Shown: positions 18,777 through 28,794 of the stretch, piece by piece | Layout of the letters: every line of letters begins with the position of its first letter | Position numbering within the stretch: position 1 is the first letter of the stretch | Translations under genes and position numbers: made by a program | Assembly (NCBI GenBank): GCA_905221605.1 | Contig: CAJNDS010002192.1 | Coordinates: 137,501-199,500, forward strand | Direction: 5' to 3' | From: Symbiodinium natans | Lineage: Eukaryota; Sar; Dinophyceae; Suessiales; Symbiodiniaceae | Length of the DNA: 62,000 bases | Notes under the pieces: generated by a model | The model's input: only the letters and a program-made list of their open reading frames with translations | The model's database searches: none | Told to the model about the DNA's origin: nothing

Positions 18777-20506
18777 CTTTCCTTAATCCCTGTTCCCCTA
18801 GGAAGAGAAAAGGATTCCCCTTTTTGTTCATATATAAGAAAGCCCATAACCCAAGAAGTAAAAAGGATCCCGAACACTCATCTAGATTTCGCAGGTACGC
18901 AACGACATCCTCAAGGGAGGTGTGCAAGTCAATCCACTCAAAGAGCACGAAGTTCTCCCGTTTGGCTTCTCCGTCAACGATCTTTGCCCAAGACAAGTAC
19001 GACCACTCGCAGACGATCAGCACCGACAGCATCTCCCCCACGTTTCCGCTCATGGCCGCGTCCCGCATGAGCTGATCGAAGCCTAGTCCCAAGAGCAGCC
19101 TAGGAATAAAAAGGCCGCCCTTTTCATAAGAAGGGGCTTATAAGGAACCCTAAACCCTAAACCCTAAACCCTAAACCCTAAACCCTAAACCCTAAACCCT
19201 AAACCCTAAACCCTAAACCTTTAAAAAAAAAAGGAATTAGGGCCTACTTCTGGGTCCTAGAAGCCTTTGGTACATGCCGCATCCGGGACCTTGGCGCGGT
19301 CGGTCACAGTACACCGCGGGAGCTTTTCGAAGCACCGCTCGAAGTAGGTGTTCTCCTCTGCGAGTCTGGGTTTGGGGTTTAGGGTTTGGGGTTTAGGGTT
19401 TAGGGTTTAGGGTTTAGGGTTTAGGGTTTAGGGTTTAGGGTTTAGGGTTTAGGGTTTAGGGAATCAGGGCCCTTCCCTTATCCAGGGCCCTCCAAATTTT
19501 TCCCTTTAAGGGATCATATAGGGCCCTCTATACCCTTTAAAGGATTCTATAGGGCCCTCTTTCTACCCTATCAGGGGGGCAAGACGTCCCAAACGTCTAC
19601 CACCGTCAGTATCTTTCCCTTTAAGGGATGATTTAAAGCCCTCTATACCCTTTAAGGGATTATATGGGACCCTCTATACCCTTTAAGGGATTATACAAGG
19701 CCCTCTATACCCTTTAAGGCATAATATGGGACCCTCTATACCCTTTAAGGGATCACACAAGGCCCTCTATACCCTTTAAGGGATTCTATAGGGCCCTCTA
19801 TATACTTTCCCAGCCTTGCCGGTGATGAGGGCCAGAAACTGGCAGCCGGGGATCCGATCCTCCAGGGTCTGCGCGTGCGCGATCATACCTTCGTGTTGCT
19901 TCGTAGGGAATGAGGGAATGAGGTACCCCTATATCCCCCTATATAATCCCTTAAAGGGTTTTTTTTTAACCCTAAACCCTAAAAACCCTACTAGCATGCA
20001 AGTATATAATCCCTTAAGAGCTTTATAAGGCCCTAATTCCCTCATTCCCTACTCACCTACGGCAAGATACTGGAGAGAAGCACAACGAAGGCATCAAGGA
20101 ACCGGTGGTCTTGGATCAGGTAGCGCCTCTCAAAGACACACAGCTCTTTCAGGACCCTCTTTGCTAGGGTTTAGGGCTTGGGGCTTAGGGCTTAGGGCTT
20201 AGGATTTAGGGTTTAGGGTATAGGTTTTAGGGTTTAGGGTTTAGGGTTTAGGATTTAGGGCTTAGGGCTTAGGGCTTCGGTTTTCGGGATAACGGTTTGG
20301 GGCTTGGGGTTTGGGGGTCTTGGTGGAGATGATGAAGGCTTTGGAGGCTTGGGAGGCTGTTGGGGGTTCCTTTGGGTCAACGGTCGGCACCTCATGACTC
20401 TCAAGTCCAGCGTCCCATTTGCCAGCTCTTTGGTCCAGCGGTGATGAATGACACGGTTCCATTGATCGCCAGCCGCCTGGCGCAACTCCTCCGAGAAAGA
20501 GGCCAT
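18645..20506 (-). CDS. TenA/thiaminase-II family protein, six exons
   Basis: A split gene for a protein of about 220 residues, the usual TenA length. TenA proteins salvage thiamine pyrimidines or hydrolyse thiamine. Proposed exons: 20391-20506, 20061-20126, 19815-19886, 19278-19355, 18886-19082, 18645-18776. Motifs in order: ATG with FSEELRQAAGDQW, RRYLIQDHRFLDAF (QD active-site region), RIPGCQFLALITGK, ENTYFERCFEKL, LMRDAAMSG with VCEWSYLSWAKIV (active-site Cys and Tyr), FVLFEWIDLHTS, and a C-terminal LEEDFFENAFAL carrying the expected Glu. Exon 1/2 (GT donor) and exon 3/4 (GC donor) join in frame with AG|G acceptors; the 2/3, 4/5 and 5/6 joins are not resolved. An in-frame TGA lies upstream of the ATG. 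The stop TAG lies at the edge of a telomere-like array. Introns hold telomere-like and palindromic repeats. Confidence 0.8.
18886..19082 (-). CDS. TenA exon 5
   Basis: The longest TenA exon: GFDQLMRDAAMSGNVGEML, the active-site Cys in VCEWSY, and the FEWIDLHTSLEDVVAYLRN segment. Acceptor CTAG at 19084-19083 is likely; the donor near 18886 is non-obvious. Confidence 0.75.
19146..19219. repeat. Telomere-like array, CCCTAAA, in a TenA intron
   Basis: About ten units to the left of TenA exon 4. Confidence 0.92.
19278..19355 (-). CDS. TenA exon 4
   Basis: Acceptor AG|GAGAAC at 19355 joins exon 3 in frame as K-E-N-T-Y-F. It continues through ERCFEKLPRCTVTDRAKVPD. The 3' end near 19278 could use a GC donor. 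Confidence 0.72.
19370..19460. repeat. Telomere-like array, TTTAGGG, in a TenA intron
   Basis: About thirteen units directly right of TenA exon 4, so at the 3' end of intron 3 as CCCTAAA in the transcript. Confidence 0.92.
19490..19805. repeat. Tandem palindromic repeat CCCTCTATACCCTTTAAGGG
   Basis: Seven to eight degenerate units of about 35-40 bp in TenA intron 3. The CCCTTTAAGGG core is self-complementary, so the array can fold into hairpins. Confidence 0.82.
19815..19886 (-). CDS. TenA exon 3
   Basis: Encodes AHAQTLEDRIPGCQFLALIT with GK. It ends GGCAAG before a GC donor (19814-19813). The 5' boundary near 19886 is approximate. Confidence 0.72.
20061..20126 (-). CDS. TenA exon 2
   Basis: Acceptor AG|G at 20127/20126 completes an Arg codon with exon 1 and gives RRYLIQDHRFLDAF. 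It ends before GTAGGTGAGT at 20060; the exact donor is uncertain because reading on gives an in-frame TAG. Confidence 0.75.
20166..20280. repeat. Telomere-like array, TTTAGGG/CTTAGGG
   Basis: Mixed TTTAGGG and GCTTAGG units in TenA intron 1. Confidence 0.88.
20391..20506 (-). CDS. TenA exon 1
   Basis: Starts at ATG 20506 and encodes 38 residues plus two bases, ending ATGAG before a GT donor (GTGCCG at 20390). It carries the N-terminal TenA helix ending ELANGTLDLRVM. Confidence 0.75.
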
Positions 20507-20839
20507 ATCGGTGACGAAACGTGGTACTCAGCCAAACAAGCTGCTGCGGAAAAAAACCTTCTGCAAAGGGCTTTGGAAGCTGTCAGGTCGAACGCCAACT
20601 ACAAGTTCGGCGCTTCGGTGCTTAGGAAAGGGTTGGAAGCCTCGGATATATTATATGACGGGCATGGATTGAAACTTGCCATGGCTCATAGTTTGGGCCG
20701 ACTGGTGGAATGGAGCCTTCCTAACACGCAGGGCTCAAAGATTTTATACCCGAATGCCCACGGCATTGCTCGGCTCTGGTGAAACATGTTGGAAGCCTGG
20801 TGCCAGACCTCAGGGTCCAGGAAGCGCGTCTTTTCTCAC

Positions 20840-20911
20840 GAGGAGGTTTCTCTGCTCTTCCGGATCCATCGGGGGCTCGTAGAGCAACCAAGTCTGGTCC
20901 AGGCTCGTCAC
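20840..20911 (-). CDS. Exon SLDQTWLLYEPPMDPEEQ (unrecognised gene)
   Basis: A 72-bp, phase-0 exon (24 codons) with CCAG|G acceptor and a GTGAGA donor. It lies upstream of TenA on the same strand and is the last of the 38.7-20.8 kb exon series. No family recognised. Confidence 0.6.
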
Positions 20912-20954
20912 CTGGAAGAAAGCAGGGCGTAATGGGTTAAGGATTTAGGGCTGT

Positions 20955-21000
20955 TAAGGACTTAGGGTTTAGGGTTTATGGTTTAGGGTTTAGGGTTTAG
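20955..21000. repeat. Short TTTAGGG array
   Basis: Right of the 20840-20911 exon. 21005-21500 beyond it is unique without a gene. Confidence 0.82.
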
Positions 21001-21505
21001 GAATGCTCAGGTGACGAACTGACCCGGTTGTCCCACCCCCTCTCCCTGTAAACCCTGACAAGTGGGCTTGACCCAACTACTCTCAAACCACCTTTAAGGT
21101 AGAGGCTGTAGGGTTTGGGGCCGCCCCCCACCGTCGTACCAAGAAAAAAGCGCAAAGAGCTAGCTCTTGAATTCTGAAACGGCTTTTACGGTTTTACCCT
21201 TGCGTACCTCGAACGACCCAAAGATGTTTTCCTATTAACGGCAGAAAGACGCGCAGTCGCAAGCAGAAATTCCAGCTAGAATCCTGCAAAAACAACACTA
21301 CAAGTCACAGGCTTGTGGGACTGTTGTACGCATATACGGCACTGGATTCATGCCTTAAACCCTGAACCCAATCCGGAAACCCACACCTTCAGACACTGAC
21401 CACGGAAGGCGTCCCCAACAAGTACTCGGCAAGTAGTTTGAATGACCATACACAAAGACTGCGTTTCCGGAGTTTTCCTGACAACCCCAACAACCCGAAC
21501 ACCCC

Positions 21506-21532
21506 TAAACCCTAAACCCTAAACCCCAGCGC
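21506..21532. repeat. Short CCCTAAA array
   Basis: Left flank of the 21533-21606 exon, three to four units. Confidence 0.82.
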
Positions 21533-21606
21533 CTCGTTCTTGCCATCGTGGCAGACGGAAAGGCCGGCCTGGTCGATGGAAAAGCAACCCCTGAACAGCA
21601 CGTCTC
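21533..21606 (-). CDS. Exon RGCFSIDQAGLSVCHDGK (unrecognised gene)
   Basis: An open segment DVLFRGCFSIDQAGLSVCHD then GKNEALG, tightly bracketed by CCCTAAA (left) and TTTAGGG (right). Boundaries approximate. Confidence 0.58.
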
Positions 21607-21617
21607 TCTGAGCCCCT

Positions 21618-21685
21618 GGGTTTAGGGTTTAGGGTTTAGGGTTTAGGGTTTAGGGTTTCGGGTTTAGGGTTTAGGGTTTAGGGTG
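21618..21685. repeat. Telomere-like array, TTTAGGG
   Basis: Right flank of the 21533-21606 exon; one TTTCGGG unit. Confidence 0.9.
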
Positions 21686-21846
21686 GCCTTAAACAATTAC
21701 CACGATTAACTCTAAACATCCCTGAGCCATGAGCGGCTGCAACCTTCGAAAACAATTATAAAACCAAAATGCTAAAAGCTGCCAGAGAGGAAAAAAACAA
21801 TCAACCTGTACCCCCGATAAGCGCCCCCCTAGCCCCACAGCTTCAC

Positions 21847-21914
21847 CGGGCCTTTCCATCGTCTAAGCGGCCAACCTTCCAGAAGCCCTTCTCGCTGAAG
21901 AACACATGACACTC
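21847..21914 (-). CDS. Exon ECHVFFSEKGFWKVGRLDD (unrecognised gene)
   Basis: AG|G acceptor at 21915/21914 and GTGAAG donor at 21846. It encodes an aromatic-rich segment ending DGKA. A TTTAGGG array begins just to its right. Confidence 0.58.
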
Positions 21915-21938
21915 CTTTTCGGGGGGGCCTTCGGGGGG

Positions 21939-22046
21939 GCTTAGGGTTTAGGGTTTAGGGTTTAGGGTTTAGGGTTTAGGGTTTAGGGTTTAGGGTTTAG
22001 GGTTTAGGGTTTAGGGTTTAGGGTTTAGGATTTAGGGTTTAGGGTG
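21939..22046. repeat. Telomere-like array, TTTAGGG
   Basis: About fifteen regular units right of the 21847-21914 exon. Confidence 0.92.
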
Positions 22047-22129
22047 CCTCAACAGGCTTTCGAAAGCCTTTTCAGACTACGGGCTGCTGAGCTATCGGTT
22101 TTGATCTGGGGTTTCGGGTTTTTTGGCTT

Positions 22130-22256
22130 GGGGTTTAGGGTTTAGGGTTTAGGGTTTGGGGCTTAGGGTTTAGGGTTTAGGGTTTAGGGTTTAGGGTTTA
22201 GGGTTTAGGGTTTAGGGTTTAGGGTTTAGGGCTTAGGGCTTAGGGTTTAGGGTTAA
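22130..22256. repeat. Telomere-like array, TTTAGGG
   Basis: About eighteen units with a few GCTTAGG and TTTGGGG units. Confidence 0.92.
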
Positions 22257-22259
22257 CTT

Positions 22260-24040
22260 CTCTAGGCTGCAAACAAGTCTCGGTGCAACATGTCTTGGCT
22301 TCGAGGTTGGGGCCCTCTAAACCCTCATCCCTCCCAAAGGGCAACATCCCAACGAAAGAGCTCAGGGGCAAGACCAAACGCCTGCCGAAGTGGCTGTGCA
22401 GATGACGCGGCCCCTGACAAGTTTGACCTTCTGGTAACCTCGGAGGCCACATTTGGGGTCCCGGGTTTCGGCTTTAGAGTTTCAGAACCCTTGAAGCCTG
22501 AACCCCCAAAACAGAACTCTGCATGTCCTACCTTTGCATGGGTGGACTCACAGCGCTTGACGGCTGTTTGTTGAGGTGTTGGGTTTGGCGATTTTTGGTC
22601 GGCCCGTACGCACTTGCATCCGATTGGGTCGCAAATCAAAAAGCTCACTTGCACCGTGCCTGTTGGCCCGAAACCTAGGCAAAACTTGCCACGACAAGCG
22701 AGGCAAAACGTGTCTGCATTAGCGGAGGGGGGGGCGTCGAAAGGCAGGCTCAGGGATTGATTAGGGTGTAAAACATCAAGACACCCGTGAAATTCCTAGA
22801 TGGGGCTGGAGAAAAGTTCAGGGTTCGGGGTTCGGGGCACCCCTACACCCCTAGAGACCCTGCATCCGCATGCTAGAGCCCTAAACAAACATACTGTTTA
22901 AGGATACGGCGAAGCTGGGGTTGGGATTAAAACCCTAAACTCTTCCGACCTTCCCTTTGTGGCATCAGCGAGCAGCAGCTCCGCGGCGCGCCCTCGGATT
23001 GTCCAACGTCCCGCTCGCAGTACCTGAGACCGCTTGCAGTGAATATGGGGTGCCCTACTACCGCACGCACGCACGCACGCACGCGCACGAAGAAGCACAC
23101 GCGCACCACCGCGTACCACTGCGCACCCCTCCTGCACATCCTTAAACCCCAAGCCCCCATACCAGCCAGCCTTGCTGAACTAATCCTTCCTTCAGTCATG
23201 TGCAGACCATCAGGCACTCACAGCCTGTTCCAGGGTTCAATAGAACCCTGCTCGGTATTTTAGGATGGGGACCTTGATTGAAGACCGTAGTATAGGGGCC
23301 TTCATAATTAGAATAGGGTTTTAGGTGTCATGATTGTATAAACATAAAGGAACCATAAAGGAGTTTAGTAATTCTTCCGACCCCCAAAATTACGCCGCAA
23401 GCTGAGATGCTTGCTGATTGGCGTTGGTGCTGGGGATTCTATTGCTGTGCTGATGGAGGGACGCTCTGGCAAGTTTGCGAAATGCCCGAACAGGATTTCC
23501 ACGGAGCGCTTCCACCATGCCACACAGGTCACATGAGGTCTTTAGGAATTTGTAGAAAAAAGTTTGGAGTGATGCCACCGCAGTTCTTTCAGGTCATGTG
23601 TGGCAGGACAGCCTGCGGCGCACACGTGTGGGCGCAATACGTGTGAATTCGCTTCTGGAATGTTCTTGCTTCTTTGTTGAAAATAAGGGGGTTTGGCGGG
23701 CTTCTTTCAAGGGGTTTGGGGGTCGGCTTTCGGGAATCCGGGCTTCGAGTTGCCAGGGTTCTCGCCTCAGTTCCCAACTCAGCCGCGAACCCCTCAATCA
23801 CTCAAGCCCATGCCAGTGTTGTTCAGGCCCAGATGCCACCCCATGATCGCTTTGATCATCTTGGATCCGGTTACCTGCACAGGAGGAGGGGGCTTCTCTA
23901 CGGGCGTGTGAACTCAAAATTGGCCGTGTCTTTGGATACTTTCGGCCCTTATACTCACAGCTCCTTAATAGGGATTTTGATAAGAGGTACTTATCCCTAT
24001 CAAGGAGCTGCTAGTAAGAAGGGGGAACATCCCAACTTAT
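22260..24040. other. Unique intron/intergenic sequence
   Basis: No arrays over 1.8 kb. A CGCA tetranucleotide run lies at about 23063-23085. One short minus segment (RAAELLLADATK, about 22962-23000) is exon-like but unsupported. No gene is called. Confidence 0.5.
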
Positions 24041-24096
24041 CCCTAAACCCTAAACCCCTAAACCCTAAACCCTAAACCCTAAACCCTAAACCTAAA
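24041..24096. repeat. Telomere-like array, CCCTAAA
   Basis: Left flank of the 24115-24177 exon. Confidence 0.9.
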
Positions 24097-24114
24097 TCCG
24101 ACTCTCCCGAGCCG

Positions 24115-24177
24115 AGTCCCGGGGCCTTCCTCTCGGTGCCCCGCATGTAGACCAGCTTCATGCTCTCAGGGAATCCC
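24115..24177 (-). CDS. Exon FPESMKLVYMRGTERKAPG (unrecognised gene)
   Basis: Acceptor CCAAG|G at 24178/24177. CCCTAAA to its left and TTTAGGG then TTTGGGG arrays to its right. The 3' boundary is not fixed. Confidence 0.52.
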
Positions 24178-24189
24178 CTTGGCTGAGGG

Positions 24190-24326
24190 TTGAGGGTTTC
24201 GGGTTTAGGGTTTAGGGTTTGGGGTTTAGGGTTTGGGGTTTAGGGTTTGGGGTTTGGGGTTTGGGGTTTGCGGTTTGGGGTTTGGGGTTTGCGGTTTGGG
24301 GTTTGGGGTTTGGGGTTTGGGGTTGA
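24190..24326. repeat. Telomere-variant array TTTGGGG
   Basis: Starts with TTTAGGG and becomes TTTGGGG with occasional TTTGCGG; a G-richer variant confined to this array. Confidence 0.9.
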
Positions 24327-24393
24327 GGGTCTGCGCCCCCATGCGCAAATCTGACTACCTGCTGAGTGCTTCTTAGGATACATGCATACCTCG

Positions 24394-24432
24394 AACCAGA
24401 AAGTGGCCGACTTCCAATAAGGCGGCTCTGAG
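24394..24432 (-). CDS. Possible exon PPYWKSATFWFE
   Basis: A short aromatic-rich segment ending TTCGAG before a GTATGC donor. Supported only by the donor and the open frame. Confidence 0.4.
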
Positions 24433-24803
24433 AAAACCTAACTTCCCCAATAAGTCAAGGAGCCGTCGCAGCATGAACTTGCGGATCCGCTCGCCCTGAA
24501 GGGAAAGGCCGCAAGGTGTGAAGTCTTGAAGAACCGGACGACGCGAATCGTGAGTATATGGGGCCCATCGAGGTCAAAAAAGTACGTTGCGCAGTTTTCA
24601 TTTGAAATTTGGGGATTATAACGGGACAATTTGTATAGTGATGATTATCGCTTGGGCTCCTGGATTACGGCTTGCTTGTAAGTTCGGGCCGTCTCCTGAC
24701 GCCAAACAACACCCACGCTTCTTCGGAGAACATGAGGGGTTTCAGGCATTGATGAACTTTAGGGTTTAGGGTTCAGGGTTCAGGGTTCAGGGTTTAGGGG
24801 TTT

Positions 24804-24856
24804 AGGGTTTGTTCGGAGAACATGAGGGGCTTCAGGTACTTGATGAACTTTCGCAA
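24804..24856 (-). CDS. Possible exon LRKFIKYLKPLMFSE
   Basis: Encodes a basic helix. Part of it is duplicated 80-100 bp to the left (24700-24760), where the reading frame is broken by a TGA; see findings. Confidence 0.42.
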
Positions 24857-25027
24857 TCTGCCCCCTCCCCTGCCTCCTGCAGCAACTCGCTGCCTTTGCT
24901 GACGCTGGCTTTTGTGAGCCTCGGTTTCAGGGGGTGAGCCCGAGGAACTCCGGGGAACCTAACACAGTCCGGGCCCTTTAGGTTCACTTTGTCTTTCATG
25001 TCCCTCTCAACTATTTAGGCTCTTTTT

Positions 25028-25028
<1 letters not shown>

Positions 25029-25104
<76 letters not shown>
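25029..25104. repeat. Poly-G tract of about 75 bases
   Basis: An uninterrupted G run followed by a G-rich tail to about 25157. The long glycine or proline ORFs across it are artefacts of the tract. 25160-26285 has no recognised gene. Confidence 0.9.
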
Positions 25105-26289
25105 CGGTGGGGGCGGGTGGGGGGGCTGTGGGGGGGCGGGGGGTGGGGGGGGGGGTGTGTCTTGGCCTTTGGGCCTTTGTGGCCTTTTGGGGCCATTGGC
25201 GTTCTCCCGAACCCGCTCGCGGTGAAGGATCTGGTTGCAAGACTCGATAAGACGGAGCCATGTGGCAAAGCATCGATAAGCGTTGGAAAGCGCTCTTTGT
25301 TGACCGAACTTAGGCTTTGAAAGATAACGACCAGGAACCGTTATTTGTTGAAGTCAAAGGTTTGGTGTCGGATTTTGGAGCGCTGCCCTGAAGGAAACTT
25401 AGCTGTTGCCGAGCATCATCACGGCCACCATCGTTCAACTACTGCTATCCTCAAAGGCATATACCTTGAATCAACACAGGGGCGGGACCTGACCCCAAAA
25501 ACCAAGAAGCTTAGAAGCGCAAACCACTCCGAACAGATCCTTAAGAATGACAAATCCGCCCAGCGTCTCTGGCTCGGACATGTTGCAGACGTCAAGGACG
25601 CGGATGTGGACGGATTCGCGGTAGAAACTATAGTCCACCATGGTCTGATGCCAAGGGAGGGTACCCCATTGCAGGGATGAGTTGTTGTTTTGGAAATTTT
25701 AATATCCAGCTCCTGATGCGTGAAGTATCCGGTTCCAGCTGGTTTCCTTCTGATGTTTTGCCGACTCGTAGCTGGCTTATGATAGGCAGTTTATTGGGTT
25801 GGTTTTTGGCCCTTCGTTAAACCTATGCATGTGCATGACATTGTGCAAGTAAGCTCGCATGCACACATGCTGCTCTTCACCAGCACAACACATGGTCACG
25901 TTGCGGCTGCCTTATCCGCTCTAACTGCCAGCAAGTACCATAAGCTTTCGCTGTGTAATCTTGCACATTGTCTACGTAACTGCAACCTCCAGCTCAGAAA
26001 CCCTTTCCCATCGTGGCCTCGCCAATGTTGGGCTTCTTCTTTTTCCTGATTGAAGCAAGAGGGAACTGCCGGGAAGGTTTTGGGCATTGGGGTTGGGGGG
26101 GTTCACAAGTACCTTGAGCTCGACATACCTCATATTATGGTCATGCTTTCACCGGGAGGTTCACACCTGACCTTTGGACTGAGGCTTCAAGTCCTGAAAA
26201 CCTGCGTGCACCTATAGTAAGAAGTAAAGGTTCCAGGGGGGAGTAGGATGGACACGTCGTCCATCCTTTAGTTCCTTTGAATACTACAT

Positions 26290-26395
26290 CTTAGGGTTTA
26301 GGGGTTTAGGGTTTAGGGGTTTGGGGTTTCGGGTGCAGGGTTTAGGGTTTAGGGTTGAGGGTTAAGGGTTTAGGGTTTAGGGTTAGGGTTGTGAG
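26290..26395. repeat. Telomere-like array, TTTAGGG mixed
   Basis: Irregular TTTAGGG, TTTAGGGG and GAGGG units. 26410-27310 to the right has only short runs (26813-26865) and no gene. Confidence 0.82.
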
Positions 26396-27318
26396 TTTAA
26401 GGTTGAGGGTTTCGTTTCTGTATTCTGTGGTACCTTTTAATGCAGATAGATGTGGGTGGTTCTTGTGCTTGTTGTGTTGATGAGCTCTGCAAACAAGAGC
26501 ATAGGGAGCAGGCGTATTTTTCGTGAGGGTTTCCAGCAACACTCACAAGTAAAGAAGAACACAGACAACACACCGATGTTTACGTTTCCCTCGGAGATAT
26601 GCCTGCAATGACAAGTTTCCTGAGAGAAGATATTTAAAACAAAAAATCTCCTCTAGTCCCAGAATTATTAGACGTTGTTGGGAGGGAGCCTAAGGATGGA
26701 GCTCTCAAACTTGTTGAGAGTGCACGACGGATGGGCTGAAACTCGACCCCTTGAATTCGAGACCCCAAGCAGCCCCATGACCTGCTACGCCCCGCAAGGC
26801 CGTCATATCATGGGTTTAGGTTTAGGGTTAAGGGTTTAGGGTTTTGGGTTTTGGGTTTTGGGCTACCTTAAACCCTAAACCCCAGACCTCAAACCCTCTC
26901 ATGGTGCTACAACAGACTGTAGAGGAAACAGGGGTCCATGGGGATTCTTTTAACCTCGTGCAACTGTAAAGGCCGTGAACCCCAAACCCTGAAACCTCAA
27001 CCCCTACGCGACACCCTCAGTCCTGAACCCTGCATCCTAAACCCCAAACCCTGAACCCTAAACCCCTTCCCGAGGAGTATGCGGAATTTTGGTTGAAATT
27101 GGGAGCTACAAAACCCTACTCCTGGCAAGCAGCCCCAACAAAGTACTGGCACATGCTGTTTCGGAATGCTAGTGCAAGGCACATAGAAACCAACCAAACC
27201 AAAACCAAGAACCAACACCAACAAAAAAAAAGATGAAAACTAAAAATGCAGGACTGTCGGATCGGACACCGAAGCCCTTTCTCCCTGCTAAACACTAAGT
27301 GTAAACCTCGACAGCATG

Positions 27319-27397
27319 CCCTAAACCCTAAACCCTAAACCCTAAACCCTAAACCCTACACCCTAAACCCTAAACCCTAAACCCTAAACCCTAAACC
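27319..27397. repeat. Telomere-like array, CCCTAAA
   Basis: Left flank of the Trp-rich exon at 27421-27496. Confidence 0.92.
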
Positions 27398-27420
27398 CAG
27401 CACCACGAGCTGTAGTTGAC

Positions 27421-27496
27421 CTGCCAGCCCCACCGCGCCGGCTGGGGATCCCACTCGTACCCCTCCTGCACCGTGAACTCGTCCACTAGGTTGGCC
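27421..27496 (-). CDS. Exon NLVDEFTVQEGYEWDPQ (unrecognised gene)
   Basis: AACAG|G acceptor at 27497/27496. It continues PARWGWQ and then either splices at CAG|GTCAAC (27421) or stays open to 27400 (VNYSSWCW). It sits between a CCCTAAA array on the left and TTTAGGG on the right. Trp-rich; no family recognised. Confidence 0.62.
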
Positions 27497-27527
27497 CTGT
27501 TGAGGGTCCAGGGTTTGGCGTTGAGAG

Positions 27528-27590
27528 TTTAGGGTTTAGGGTTTAGGGTTGAGGGTTGAGGGTTTAGGGTTTAGGGTTTAGGGTTTAGCC
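27528..27590. repeat. Telomere-like array, TTTAGGG
   Basis: Right flank of the Trp-rich exon; includes GAGGG variants. Confidence 0.88.
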
Positions 27591-27732
27591 CACTCAGACT
27601 AGGCGTTTAGGTGTTTGGGAATTTGCGGAGCTCAGGGACAAGTGCTTCTCCCATCCCCCGCGCCTGGCTTTGTGGATCACCTTGCCATTCCTGAGCCGCA
27701 AGATCAAAACTCAAAGAGACGTCATGTACAAC

Positions 27733-27830
27733 CTAAACCCTAAACCCTAAACCCTAAACCCTAAACCCCAAACCCGAAACCCTAAACCGAAACCCTAAAC
27801 CCTAAACCCTAAACCCTAAACCCTAAACCC
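27733..27830. repeat. Telomere-like array, CCCTAAA
   Basis: About fourteen units with a few CCCGAAA. Confidence 0.9.
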
Positions 27831-27839
27831 ATTCCTGCG

Positions 27840-27880
27840 GGCTTCATGCCTGCCATGGCTGCTCCCCAAAAACCCAGCAA
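27840..27880 (-). CDS. Possible exon AAMAGMKPAG
   Basis: A short open segment reading AAMAGMKPAG, with a CCCTAAA array on its left. Weak evidence. Confidence 0.3.
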
Positions 27881-27902
27881 ACCCCACGTAATATGAAGCA
27901 GA

Positions 27903-28075
27903 GTATATATATATATATATATATATTTCTTGTACCCCCAAAAGGACACCAGGTATATACACTCACCAATATTAAAAAGGAACCTTATATACACTCACCA
28001 GTAATATACACCCAATATATACACTCACCAGTAATATAAACCCAATATATACACTCACCAATAACAGAAATATAA
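27903..28075. repeat. (TA)n run and TATACACTCACCAATAATAT tandem
   Basis: A TA run at 27903-27926 followed by about four degenerate units of a roughly 28-bp AT-rich repeat. Confidence 0.75.
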
Positions 28076-28102
28076 ACCCTGTGTCATAACCCCACGTAAT
28101 GT

Positions 28103-28152
28103 CCCTAAACCCTAAACCCTAAACCCTAAACCCTAAACCCTAAACCCTAAAT
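28103..28152. repeat. Telomere-like array, CCCTAAA
   Basis: Seven units left of the 28181-28243 exon. Confidence 0.9.
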
Positions 28153-28180
28153 CAGGTAATATGGGTTCAAGGCTGAGGAT

Positions 28181-28243
28181 TCAGATGGGCGTCTCATCGA
28201 CCTGTACTTCGGCTCTTGCGGCCTCGATGTCAGGCAGCTCGTC
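28181..28243 (-). CDS. Exon DELPDIEAARAEVQ (unrecognised gene)
   Basis: CCAG|G acceptor at 28244/28243. An acidic segment that may splice at CAG|GTCGAT or run to an in-frame TGA (28183-28181, VDETPI then stop). Arrays flank it in the usual orientation. Confidence 0.52.
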   Translation of the reverse strand, partial: DELPDIEAARAEVQVDETPI

Positions 28244-28245
28244 CT

Positions 28246-28365
28246 GGTTTAGGGTTTAGGGTTTAGGGTTTAGGGTTTAGGGTTTAGGGTTTAGGGTTTA
28301 GGTTTAGGGTTTAGGGTTTAGGGTTTAGGGTTTAGGGTTTAGGGTTTAGGGTTTAGGGTTTAGGG
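28246..28365. repeat. Telomere-like array, TTTAGGG
   Basis: About seventeen units beginning three bases right of the 28181-28243 exon. Confidence 0.92.
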
Positions 28366-28696
28366 CAGTGCCACACACACACACATCCACACATGGTAGA
28401 GAGAGGGCTCAGGATTTGGAGGTTCATGGTACTGAATATCATAAGCCCCTTAAATGCCCCAATAAGGCTATACATGGGTTATAAGTACAGATATAATTGG
28501 GTTGATAAGCACTATGAACCTCCAAGCAATCCCTGCTAAGCCGCAACCCTGAACGCTATATCCGAAACCCCAAACCCCTCTATACCGAAACCCTGAACCA
28601 TTCCCCTGACAACCCTTAAGCGCTCAAACTCTAGACCCTAAACCCTTAACCCTGAACCCTAAACCCTGCACCCTACACCCTAAACCGTTTCCAAAC

Positions 28697-28751
28697 CGCC
28701 AGGGCAACTGGCAGCCTCCTTGCCGTCCGCGATCAGCTTCCCGAAATGCGC
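28697..28751 (-). CDS. Exon HFGKLIADGKEAASCPG (unrecognised gene)
   Basis: ACAG|G acceptor at 28752/28751 and a GTTTGG donor at 28696. CCCTAAA-type repeats adjoin the left end. Confidence 0.52.
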
Positions 28752-28794
28752 CTGTGCCGGGTTTGGTGTTTAGGCCTTAAGGTTTTGGGTTTAC

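Noticed and set aside
20507-20545. Relict spliced leader upstream of the TenA ATG (TTTGGCTGAG)
   Set aside because: Only a partial match to the leader end; more likely chance.
25007-25273. Polyproline and polyglycine ORFs
   Set aside because: Artefacts of the poly-G tract.
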